Positions 1-11,940 of a stretch of 64,000 nt of DNA are shown here, piece after piece. The first letter of the stretch is position 1, and the number at the start of each line of letters is the position of its first letter. The position numbers were made by a program, and so were the translations under genes. The DNA is from Hydractinia symbiolongicarpus (lineage: Eukaryota > Cnidaria > Hydrozoa > Anthoathecata > Hydractiniidae): positions 14,317,001 through 14,381,000 of the forward strand of contig NC_079886.1 of assembly GCF_029227915.1 (NCBI RefSeq), written 5' to 3'. Under the pieces are notes generated by a model. It saw only the letters and a list, made by a program, of their open reading frames with translations, searched no databases and had not been told where the DNA came from.

Positions 1-3000
1 TTTTCATTAGCGCCGTTGCCTTACAACACTCTTAACTACGTGCACAGTCCTATAAGGCTGTAATATGGCCTTTTGCAGTCTAATAAAAGCCTTGCACGTA
101 AATCACGCGGTTTCAACTCTCTGCGCATTTTACCATTCGACTAACCCTTCCAGTCTCAATGCGCTACAACGTTCCAAGTCGTTTTCATTAGCGCCATTGC
201 ATTAGAACATTCTTAACTACGTTTACCGTCCTATAAAGGCTGTAATATTGCCTTTTGCAGTCTCATAAAGGCCTCACACGTAAATCACGTGGTTTCACCT
301 GTCTGCCCAGGTTACCATTGCACTGTTCCTTCCAGTCTCATGCGTTACCACGTCCCAAGTCGTTTTCATTGGCGCCGTTGCCTTACAACACTCTTAACTA
401 CGTGCACAGTCCTATAAAGGCTGTAATATGGCCTTTTGCAGTCTAATAAAGGCCTCGCACGTAAATCACGTGGTTTCACCTGTCTGCGCAGGTTACCATT
501 GGACTAGTGCTTCCAGTCTGAATGCGCTACAACGTCGCAAGTTGTTTTCATTAGCGCTGTGGCCTTAGAACTGTCTTAACTATGTGCACAGTCCTATAAA
601 GGCTGTAATATGGCTTTTGCAGTCTCATAAACGCTTCACACGTAAATCACGCGGTTTCAGCAGACTGCGCCGGTTACCATTGGACTTGTCGTTCCAGTCT
701 TAATGCGCTACCACGTCCCAAGTCGTATTGATTAGCGCCGTGGCCTTAGAACACTCTTAACTACGTGCACAGTCCTATAAAGGCTGTAATATTGCCCTTT
801 GCAGTCTAATAAAGGCCTGACACGTAAATCACGTGCTTCCATTTGCCTGTGCAGGTTACCATTGGACTATTTCTTCCAGTCTCAATGCGCTACAACGTCC
901 CAAGTCATTTTCATTAGCGCCGTTGCCTTAGAACACTCTTAACTACGTGCACAGTCCTTTAAAGGCTGTAATATTGCCTTTGGCAGTCTAATAAAGGCCT
1001 GACACGTAAATCACGTGCTTCCATTTGCCTGTGCAGGTTAAAATTGGACTATTCCTTCCAGTCTCAATGCGCTACAACGTCCCAAGTCGTTTTCATTAGC
1101 GCCGTTGCCTTAGAACACTCTTAACTACGTGCACAGTCCTATAAAGGCTGTAATATGGCCTTTTGCAGTCTAATAAAAGCCTCACACGTAAACACGTGGT
1201 TCCATCTGGCTGCGCAGGTTACCATTGCACTATTCCTTCCAGTCTCAATGCGCTACAACGTCCCAAGTCGTTTTCATTAGCGCCGCTGCCTTACAACATT
1301 CTTATTACGTGCACAGTCCTAAAAAAGGCTGTAATATGGCCTTTTACAGTCTAATAAAAGCCTCACACGTAAATCACGTGGTTCCATCTGCCTGTGCAGG
1401 CTACCATTTGGACTATTCCTTACAGTCTCCTCGTGCTACAACGTCCCAAGTCGTTTTCATTAGCGCCGTTGCTTTACAACACTCTTAACTACGTGCACAG
1501 TCCTATAAAGGCTGTAATATGGCCTTTTGCAGTCTAATAAAGGCTTCACACGTAAATCACGTGGTTTCACATGCCTGCGCGGGTTACCATTCGACTGTTC
1601 CTTCCAGTCTCGATGCACTTCAACGTTTCAAGTGGTTTTCCTAAGCGCCGTGGCCTTAGAACTCTCTTAACTATGTGCACAGTCCTATAAGGGCTGTGAT
1701 ATGGCCTTTTGCAGTCTAATAAAAGCCGCACACGTAAATCACGTGGTTCCATCTGCCTGCGCAGGTTACCATTGGACTAGACGTTTCAGTCTCAATGCAC
1801 TACAACGTCCCAAGTCGTTTTCATTGGCGAAGTCGCCTTAGAACACTCTTAACTACGTGCACAGTCCTATAAAGGCTGTAATATGGCCTTTTGCAATCTA
1901 ATAAAAGCCACACACGTAAATCACGTGGTTCCATCTGCCTGCGCAGGTTACCATTGCACTATTCCTTCCAGTCTCAATGCACTACAACGTCCCCAGTCAT
2001 TTTCATTAGCGCCACTGCCTTACAACACATTTAACTACGTGCACAGTCCTATAAAGGCTGTAATATGGCCTTTTGCAGTCTAATAAAGGACTCGCACGTA
2101 ATTCACGCGGTTTCACCTGTCTGCGCAGGTTACCATTGGACTAGTCCTTCCAGTCTCAATGCGTTACAACGTTCCAAGTCGTTTTCATTAGCGCCATTGC
2201 ATTAGAACACTCTTAACTACGTTCACCGTCCTATAAAGGCTGTAATATTGCCTTTTGCAGTCTCATAAAGGCCTCACACGTAAATCACGTGGTTTCACCT
2301 GTCTGCCCAGGTTACCATTGCACTGTTCCTTCCAGTCTCATGCGTTACCACGTCCCCAGTCATTTTCATTAGCGCCACTGCCTTACAACATATTTAACTA
2401 CGTGCACAGTCCTATAAAGGCTGTAATATGGCCGTTTGCAGTCTAATAAAGGACTCGCACGTAAATCACTCGGTTTCACCTGTCTGCGCAGGTTACCATT
2501 GGACTAGTCCTTCCAGTCTCAATGCGTTACAACGTTCCAAGTCGTTTTCATTAGCGCCATTGCATTAGAACACTCTTAACTACGTTCACCGTCCTATAAA
2601 GGCTGTAATATTGCCTTTTGCAGTCTCATAAAGGCCTCACACGTAAATCACGTGGTTTCACCTGTCTGCCCAGGTTACCATTGCACTGTTCCTTCCAGTC
2701 TCATGCGTTACCACGTCCCAAGTCGTTTTCATTAGCGCCGTTGCCTTACAACACTCTTAACTACGTGCACAGTCCTATAAAGTCTGTAATATGGCCTTTT
2801 GCAGTCTAATAAAGGCCTCGCACGTAAATCACGTGGTTTCACCTGTCTGCGCAGGTTACCATTGGACTAGTCCTTCCAGTCTGAATGCGCTACAACGTCG
2901 CAAGTTGTTTTCATTAGCGCTGTGGCCTTAGAACTGTCTTAACTATGTGCACAGTCCTATAAAGGCTGTAATATGGCCTTTGCAGTCTAATAAAGGCTTC

Positions 3001-3511
3001 ACACGTAAATCACGCGGTTTCAGCTGACTGCGCCGGTTACCATTGGACTTGTCGTTCCAGTCTTAATGCGCTACCACGTCCCAAGTCGTATTCATTAGCG
3101 CCGTTGCCTTAGAACACTCTTAACTATGTGCACAGTCCTATAAAGGCTGTAATATTGCCCTTTGCAGTCTAATAAAGGCCTGACACGTAAATCACGTGCT
3201 TTCATTTGCCTGTGCAGGATACCATTGGACTATTCCTTCCAGTCTCAATGCGCTACAACGTCCCAAGTCGTTTTCATTAGCGCCGTTGTCTTAGAACACT
3301 CTTAACTACGTGCACAGCCCTATGAAGGCTGTATTATTGCCTTTGGCAGTCTAATAAAGGCCTGACACGTAAATCACGTGCTTCCATTTGCCTGTGCAGG
3401 TTAAAATTGGACTATTCCTTCCACTCTCAATGCGCTACAATGTCCCAAGTCGTATTCATTAGCACCGTTGCCTTAGAACACTCTTAACTACGTGCACAGT
3501 CCTATAAAGGC

Positions 3512-3671
3512 TGTAATATGGCCTTTTGCAGTCTAATAAAAGCCTTGCACGTAAATCACGCGGTTTCACCTGTCTGCGCAGGTTACCATTGGACTTGTCG
3601 TTCCAGTCTCAATGCACTATCACGTCCCAAGTCATTTTCATTAGCGCCGTTGCCTTACAACACTCTTAACT
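3512..3671 (+). repeat. 160 bp A monomer variant (22 bp deletion at its 3' end)
   Basis: Representative of a recurrent short monomer ending in TAACTATGTGTATGGCC. Compared with the normal form it lacks 22 bp, from CACAGTCC through GGCTGTAA, so the CCTATAAAGG word is missing. I find the same junction near 3,671, 3,831, 5,625, 5,785, 6,847, 7,917, 8,622, 9,874, 10,931, 11,275, 13,796, 15,590, 15,750, 16,989 and 17,515. All look like descendants of one deletion spread with the HORs. The 160 bp monomer explains offsets such as 1,070 and 12,100. Confidence 0.85.
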
Positions 3672-6054
3672 ATGTGTATGGCCTTTTGCAGTCTAATAAA
3701 AGCCTCACACGTAAATCACGCGGTTTCAGCTGACTGCGCCGGTTACCATTGGACTTGTCGTTCCAGTCTCAATGCGCTACCACGTCCCAAGTCGTTTTCA
3801 TTAGCGCCGTTGCCTTACAACACTCTTAACTATGTGTATGGCCTTTTGCAGTCTAATAAAAGCCTCACACGTAAATCACGTGGTTCCATCTGCCTGCGCA
3901 GGTTACCATTGGACTAGACGTTTTAGTCTCAATGCACTACAACGTCCCAAGTCGTTTTCATTGGCGAAGTTGCCTTAGAACACTCTTAACTACGTGCACA
4001 GTCCTATAAAGCTGTAATATTGCCTTTTGCAGTCTAATAAAGGCCTGACACGTAAATCACGTGCTTCCATTTGCCTGTGCAGGTTACCATTGGACTATTC
4101 CTTCCAGTCTCAATGCACTACAACGTCCAAGTCGTTTTCATTAGCGCCATTGCCTTAGAACACTCTTAACTACGTGCACAGTCCTATAAAGGCTGTAATA
4201 TTGCCTTTTGCAGTCTAATAAAGGCCTGACACGTAAATCACGTGCTTCCATTTGCCTATGCAGGTTACCATTGGACTATTCCTTCCAGTCTCAATGCGCT
4301 ACAACGTCCCCAGTCATTTTCATTAGCGCCACTGCCTTACAACACATTTAACTACGTGCACAGTCCTATAAAGGCTGTAATATGGCCTTTTGCAGTCTAA
4401 TAAAAGACTCGCACGTAAATCACGCGGTTTCACCTGTCTGCGCAGGTTACCATTGGACTAGTCCTTCCAGTCTCAATGCGCTACAACGTCCCAAGTCATT
4501 TTCATTAGCGCCATTGCATTAGAGCACTCTTAACTACGTGCATCGTCCTATAAAGCCTGTAATATGGCCTTTTGCAGTCTAATAAAGGCCTCATACGTAA
4601 TTAACGTGGTTCCATCGGCCTGTGCAGGTTACCATTGCACTGTTCCTTCCAGTCTCATGCGTTACCATGTCCCAAGTCGTTTTCATTAGCGCCGTTGCCT
4701 TACAACACTCTTAACTACGTGCACAGTCTCATAAAGGCTGTAATATGGTTGTTTGCAGTCTAATAAAGGCCTCGCACGTAAATCACGTGGTTTCACCTGT
4801 CTGCGCAGGTTACCATTGGACTAGTCCTTCCAGTCTTAATGCACTACAACGTCGCAAGTTGTTTTCATTAGCGTTGGGCCTTAGAACTGTCTTAACTATG
4901 AGCACAGTCCTATAAAGGCTGTAATATGGCTTTTGCAGTCTAATAAAGGCTTCGCACGTAAATCACGCGGTTTCAGCTGACTGCGCCGGTTACCATTGGA
5001 CTTGTCGTTCCAGTTTCAATGCGCTACCACGTCCCAAGTCGTATTCATTAGCGCCGTTGCCTTACAACATTCTTAACTACGTGCACAGTCCTATAAAGGC
5101 TGTAATATGGCCTTTTGCTGTCTAATAAAAGCCTCGCACGTAAATCACGCGGTTTCACCTGTCTGCCCAGGTTACCATTGGACTAGTCCTTCCAGTCTGA
5201 ATGCGCTACAACGTCCCAAGTCGTTTTCATTAGCGCCATTGCATTAGAACACTCTTAACTACGTGCACAGTCCTATAAAGGCTGTAATATGGCCTTTTGC
5301 AGTCTAATAAAAGCCTCACACGTAAATCACGTGGTTCCATCTGCCTGTGCAGGCTACCATTGGACTATTCCTTACAGTCTCATCGTGCTACAACGTCCCA
5401 AGTCGTTTTCATTAGAGCCGTTGCTTTACAACTTTATTAACTACGTGCACAGTCCTATAAAGTCTGTAATATTGCGATTTGCAGTCTAATTAAGGCCTCA
5501 CACGTAAATCACGTGGTTTCACCTGTCTGCGCAGGTTACCATTGGACTTGTCGTTCCAGTCTCAATGCGCTACCACGTCCCAAGTCATTTTCATTAGCGC
5601 CGTTGCCTTACAACACTCTTAAGTATGTGTATGGCCTTTTGCAGACTAATAAAAGCCTCACAAGTAAATCACGCGGTTTCATCTGACTGCGCCGGTTACC
5701 ATTGGACTTGTCGTTCCAGTCTCAATGCGCTACCACGTCCCAAGTCGTTTTCATTAGCGCCGTTGCCTTACAACACTCTTAACTATGTGTATGGCTTTTT
5801 GCAGTCTATAAAAAGCCTCACACGTAAATCACGTGGTTCCATCTGCCTGCGCAGGTTACCATTGGACTAGACGTTTCAGTCTGAATGCACTACAACGTCC
5901 CAAGTCGTTTTCATTAGCGCCATTGCCTTAGAACACTCTTAACTACGTGCACAGTCCTATAAAGGCTGTAATATTGCCTTTTGCAGTCTAATAAAGGCCT
6001 GACACGTAAATCACGTGCTTCCATTTGCCTATGCAGGTTACCATTGGACTATTC

Positions 6055-6905
6055 CTTCCAGTCTCAATGCGCTACAACGTCCCAAGTTGTTTTCATTAGC
6101 GCCGTTGCCTTAGAACACTCTTAACTACGTGCACAGTCCTATAAAGGCTGTAATATGGCCTTTTGCAGTCTAAAAAAAGCCTCACATGTAAATCACGTGG
6201 TTCCATCTGCCTGCGCAGGTTACCATTGCACTATTCCTTCCAGTCTCAATGCGCTACGTCGTTTTCATTAGCGCCGCTGCCTTACAACATTCTTAACTAC
6301 GTGCACAGTCCTATAAAGGCTGTAATATGGCCTTTTGCAGTCTAATAAAAGCCTCGCACGTAAATCACGCGGTTTCACCTGTCTGCCCAGGTTACCATTG
6401 GACTAGTCCTTCCAGTCTGAATGCCCTATAACGTCCCAAGTCGTTTTCATTAGCGCCATTGCATTAGAACACTCTTAACTACGTGCACAGTCCTATAAAG
6501 GCGGTAATATGGCGTTTTGCAGTCTAATGAAAGCCTGACACGTAAATCACGTGGTTCCATCTGCCTGTGCAGGCTACCATTGGACTATTCCTTACAGTCT
6601 CATCGTGCTACAACGTCCCAAGTCGTTTTCATTAGCGCCGTTACTTTTCAACACTGTTAACTACGTGCACAGTCCTTTAAAGTCTGTAATATTGCAATTT
6701 GCAGTCTAATTAAGGCCTCACACGTAAATCACGTGGTTTCACCTGTCTGCGCAGGTTACCATTGGACTTGTCGTTCCAGTCTGAATACGCTACCACGTCC
6801 CAAGTCATTTTCATTAGCGCCGTTGCCTTACAACACTCTTAACTATGTGTATGGCCTTTTGCAGTCTAATAAAAGCCTCACACGTAAATCACGTGGTTCC
6901 ATCTG
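6055..6905 (+). repeat. A block shared with 10,143-10,993 and about 16,200-17,050
   Basis: This stretch recurs at offset 4,088, and again at offset 6,057 from the second copy. All three copies carry the 10 bp internal deletion GCTACGTCG and the low-frequency monomer with TATTGCAATTTGCAG. The 10 kb and 16 kb copies share GTCTCATTAAGG where the 6 kb copy has GTCTAATTAAGG, so those two are the closer pair. Confidence 0.75.
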
Positions 6906-7460
6906 CCTGCGCAGGTCACCATTGGACTAGACGTTTCAGTCTCAATGCACTACAACGTCCCAAGTCGTTTTCATTGGCGAAGTCGCCTTAGAACACTCTT
7001 AACTACGTGCACCGTCCTATAAAGGCTGTAATATGGCCTTTTGCAGTCTAATAAAAGCCAGACACGTAAATCACGTGGTTCCATCTGCCTGGGCAGGTTA
7101 CCATTGCACTATTCCTCCAAGTCTCAATGCGCTACAACGTCCCAAGTCATTTTCATTAGCGCCACTGCCTTACAACACTCTTAACTACGTGCACAGTCCT
7201 ATAAAGGCTGTAATATGGCCTTTTGCAGTCTAATAAAGGCTTCACACGTAAATCACGTGGTTTCACATGCCTGCGCGGGTTACCATTCGACTGTTCCTTC
7301 CAGTCTCGATGCGCTTCAACGTTTCAAGTGGTTTTCCTAAGCGCCGTGGCCTTAAAACTCTCTTAACTATGTGCACAGTCCTATAAAGGCTGTAATATGG
7401 CCTTTTGCAGTCTAATAAAGGACTTGCACGTATATCACGCGGTTTCACCTGTCTGCGCAG
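6391..7460 (+). repeat. 1,070 bp six-monomer tandem duplication, unit 1
   Basis: Anchors at 6,323, 6,505, 6,687, 6,847, 7,029, 7,211 and 7,393 give five 182 bp monomers and one 160 bp monomer, 1,070 bp in total. The next 1 kb repeats this block at offset exactly 1,070, including the private words AATGCCCTATAACG and CGCCGTTACTTTTCAACAC. The left breakpoint is soft, because similarity fades upstream of about 6,390. Confidence 0.85.
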
Positions 7461-8460
7461 GTTACCATTGGACTAGTCCTTCCAGTCTGAATGCCCTATA
7501 ACGTCCCAAGTCGTTTTCATTAGCGCCATTGCATTAGAACACTCTTAACTACGTGCACAGTCCTATAAAGGCTGTAATATGGCGTTTTGCAGTCTAATGA
7601 AAGCCTGACACGTAAATCACGTGGTTCCATCTGCCTGTGCAGGCTACCATTGGACTATTCCTTACAGTCTCATTGTGCTACAACGTCCCAAGTCATTTTC
7701 ATTAGCGCCGTTACTTTTCAACACTATTAACTACGTGCACAGTCCTTTAAAGTCTGTAATATTGCAATTTGCAGTCTAATTAAGGCCTCACACGTAAATC
7801 ACGTGGTTTCACCTGTCTGCGCAGGTTACCATTGGACTTGTCGTTCCAGTCTGAATACGCTACCACGTCCCAAGTCGTTTTCATTAGCGCCGTTGCCTTA
7901 CAACACTCTTAACTATGTGTATGGCCTTTTGCAGTCTAATAAAAGCCTCACACGAAAATCACGTGGTTCCATCTGCCTGCGCAGGTCACCATTGGACTAG
8001 ACGTTTCAGTCTCAATGCACTACAACGTCCCAAGTCGTTTTCATTGTCAAAGTCGCCTTAGAACACTCTTAACTACGTGCACCGTCCTATAAAGGCTGTA
8101 ATATGGCCTTTTGCAGTCTAATAAAAGCCAGACACGTAAATCACGTGGTTCCATCTGCCTGCGCAGGTTACCATTGCACTATTCCTCCAAGTCTCAATGC
8201 GCTACAACGTCCCAAGTCATTTTCATTAGCGCCACTGCCTTACAACACTCTTAACTACGTGCACAGTCCTATAAAGGCTGTAATATGGCCTTTTGCAGTC
8301 TAATAAAGGCTTCACACGTAAATCACGTGGTTTCACATGCCTGCGCGGGTTACCATTCGACTGTTCCTTCCAGTCTCGATGCACTTCAACGTTTCAAGTG
8401 GTTTTCCTAAGCGCCGTGGCCTTAGAACTCTCTTAACTATGTGCACAGTCCTATAAGGGC
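7461..8460 (+). repeat. 1,070 bp six-monomer tandem duplication, unit 2
   Basis: Second unit of the 1,070 bp duplication. It is almost identical to unit 1 and ends near 8,460, where the following monomer becomes a different type (GCGGTTTCAGCTGACTGCGCC). The first part of the block also recurs at 10.15-10.99 kb (offset 4,088) and at 16.2-17.05 kb. Confidence 0.85.
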
Positions 8461-11400
8461 TGTGATATGGTCTTTTGCAGTCTAATAAAAGCCTCACACG
8501 TAAATAACGCGGTTTCAGCTGACTGCGCCGGTTACCATTGGACTTGTCGTTCCAGTCTCAATGCGCTACCACGTCCCAAGTCGTTTTCATTAGCGCCGTT
8601 GCCTTACAACACTCTTAACTATGTGTATGGCCTTTTTGCAGTCTAATAAAAGCCTCACACGTAAATCACGTGGTTCCATCTGCCTGCGCAGGTTACCATT
8701 GGACTAGACGTTTCAGTCTCAATGCACTACAACGTCCCAAGTCGTTTTCATTGGCGAAGTCGCCTTAGAACACTCTTAACTACGTGCACAGTCCTATAAA
8801 GGCTGTAATATGGCCTTTTGCAGTCTAATAAAGGACTCGCACGTAAATCACGCGGTTTCACCTGTCTGCGCAGGTTACCATTGGACTAGTCCTTCCAGTC
8901 TCAATGCGCTACAACGTTCCAAGTCGTTTTCATTAGCGCCATTGCATTAGAACACTCTTAACTACGTTCACCGTCCTATAAAGGCTGTAATATTGCCTTT
9001 TGCAGTCTCATAAAGGCCTCACACGTAAATCACGTGGTTTCACCTGTCTGCCCAGGTTACCATTGCACTGTTCCTTCCAGTGTCATGCGTTACCACGTCC
9101 CAAGTCGTTTTCATTAGCGCCGTTGCCTTACAACACTCTTAACTACGTGCACAGTCCTATAAAGTCTGTAATATGGCCTTTTGCAGTCTAATAAAGGCCT
9201 CGCACGTAAATCACGTGGTTTCACCTGTCTGCGCAGGTTACCATTGGACTAGTCCTTCCAGTCTGAATGCGCTACAACGTCGCAAGTTATTTTCATTAGC
9301 GCTGTGGCCTTAGAACTGTCTTAACTATGTGCACAGTCCTATAAAGGCTGTAATATGGCCTTTTGCAGTCTAATAAAAGCCAGACACGTAAATCACGTGG
9401 TTCCATCTGCCTGGGCAGGTTACCATTGCACTATTCCTCCAAGTCTCAATGCGCTACAACGTCCTAAGTTATTTTCATTAGCGCCACTGCCTTACAACAC
9501 TCTTAACTACGTGCACAGTCCTATAAAGGCTGTAATATGGCCTTTTGCAGTCTAATAAAGGCTTCACACGTAAATCACGTGGTTTCACATGCCTGCGCGT
9601 GTTACCATTCGACTGTTCCTTCCAGTCTTGATGCGCTTCAACGTTTCAAGTGGTTTTCCTAAGCGCCGTGGCCTTAGAACTCTCTTAACTATGTGCACAG
9701 TCCTATAAGGGCTGTGATATGGCCTTTTGCAGTCTAATAAAAGCCTCACACGTAAATCACGCGGTTTCAGCTGACTGCGCCGGTTACCATTGGACTTGTC
9801 GTTCCAGTCTCAATGCGCTACCACGTCCCAAGTCGTTTTCACTAGCGCCGTTGCCTTACAACACTCTTAACTATGTGTATGGCCTTTTGCAGTCTAATAA
9901 AAGCCTCACACGTAAATCACGTGGTTCCATCTGCCTGCGCAGGTTACCATTGGACTAGACGTTTCAGTCTCAATGCACTACAACGTCCCAAGTCGTTTTC
10001 ATTGGCGAAGTCGCCTTAGAACACTCTTAACTACGTGCACAGTTCTATAAAGTCTGTAATATGGCCTTTTGCAATCTAATAAAAGCCACACACGTAAATC
10101 ACGTGGTTCCATCTGCCTGCGCAGGTTACCATTGGACTATTCCTTCCAGTCTCAATGCGCTACAACGTCCCAAGTCGTTTTCATTAGCGCCGTTGCCTTA
10201 GAACACTCTTAACTACGTGCACAGTCCTATAAAGGCTGTAATATTGCCTTTTGCAGTCTAATAAAAGCCTCACACGTAAATCACGTGGTTCCATCTGCCT
10301 GCGCAGGTTACCATTGCACTATTCCTTCCAGTCTCAATGCGCTACGTCGTTTTCATTAGCGCCGCTGCCTTACAACATTTTTAACTACGTGCACAGTCCT
10401 ATAAAGGCTGTAATATGGCCTTTTGCAGTCTAATAAAAGCCTCGCACGTAAATCACGCGGTTTCACCTGTCTGCCCAGGTTACCATTGGACTAGTCCTTC
10501 CAGTCTGAATGCCCTACAACGTCCCAAGTCGTTTTCATTAGCGCCATTGCATTAGAACACTCTTAACTACGTGCACAGTCCTATAAAGGCTGTAATATGG
10601 CGTTTTGCAGTTTAATAAAAGCCTGACACGTAAATCACGTGGTTCCATCTGCCTGTGCAGGCTACCATTGGATTATTCCTTACAGTCTCATCGTGCTACA
10701 ACGTCCCAAGTCGTTTTCATTAGCGCCGTTACTTTACAACACTATTAACTACGTGCACAGTCCTTTAAAGTCTGTAATATTGCAATTTGCAGTCTCATTA
10801 AGGCCTCACACGTAAATCACGTGGTTTCACCTGTCTGCGCAGGTTACCATTGGACTTGTCGTTCCAGTCTGAATACGCTACCACGTCCCAAATCGTTTTC
10901 ATTAGCGCCGTTGCCTTACAACACTCTTAACTATATGTATGGCCTTTTGCAGTCTAATAAAAGCCTCACACGTAAATCACGTGGTTCCATCTGCCTGCGC
11001 GGGTTACCATTCGACTGTTCCTTCCAGTCTCGATGCACTTCAACGTTTCAAGTGGTTTTCCTAAGCGCCGTGGCCTTAAAACTCTCTTAACTATGTGCAC
11101 AGTCCTATAAGGGCTGTAATATGGCCTTTTGCAGTCTAATAAAAGCCTCACACGTAAATCACGCGGTTTCAGCTGACTGCGCCGGTTACCATTGGACTTG
11201 TCGTTCCAGTCTCAATGCGCTACCACGTCCCAAGCCGTTTTCATTAGCGCCGTTGCCTTACAACACTCTTAACTATGTGTATGGCTTTTTGCAGTCTAAT
11301 AAAAGCCTCACACGTAAATCACGTGGTTCCATCTGCCTGCGCAGGTTACCATTGGACTAGACGTTTCAGTCTCAATGCACTACAACGTCCCAAGTCATTT

Positions 11401-11940
11401 TCATTGGCGAAGTCGCCTAAGAACACTCTTAACTACGTGCACAGTCCTATAAAGGCTGTAATATGGCCTTTTGCAGTCTAATAAAGGCCTCATACGTAAT
11501 TAACGTGGTTCCATCGGCCTGTGCAGGTTACCATTGCACTGTTCCTTCCAGTCTCATGCGTTACCACGTCCCAAGTCGTTTTCATTAGCGCCGTTGCCTA
11601 ACAACACTCTTAACTACGTGCACAGTCCTATAAGGCTGTAATATGGCCTTTTGCAGTCTAATAAAAGCCTTGCACGTAAATCACGCGGTTTCAACTCTCT
11701 GCGCATTTTACCATTCGACTAACCCTTCCAGTCTCAATGCGCTACAACGTTCCAAGTCGTTTTCATTAGCGCCATTGCATTAGAACACTCTTAACTACGT
11801 TCACCGTCCTATAAAGGCTGTAATATTGCCTTTTGCAGTCTCATAAAGGCCTCACACGTAAATCACGTGGTTCCATCGGCCTGTGCAGGTTACCATTGCA
11901 CTGTTCCTTCCAGTCTCATGCGTTACCACGTCCCAAGTCG

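Larger units (their letters stand above)
1..11940 (+). repeat. A superunit, copy 1 (11.94 kb higher-order repeat)
   Basis: Position 1 is base-for-base the same as position 11,941, and the match continues without a gap for about 1.69 kb. I count about 6 differences there, roughly 99.6% identity, while neighbouring monomers differ far more. Between 1,690 and 4,310 the match continues with whole-monomer gains and losses: the later copy gains one 160 bp monomer near 13,650 and lacks one 182 bp monomer near 15,310. The true left end of the superunit cannot be seen, because position 1 is only where the window starts. Confidence 0.85.

Noticed and set aside
255-446. Repeated 60-66 codon open frames, such as the one here, in nearly every A monomer
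   Set aside because: They are by-products of the repeat. The monomer length (182) is not divisible by three, so frames break after one unit. The same peptides recur wherever the same monomer recurs, and there is no codon signature, domain or conserved start context.
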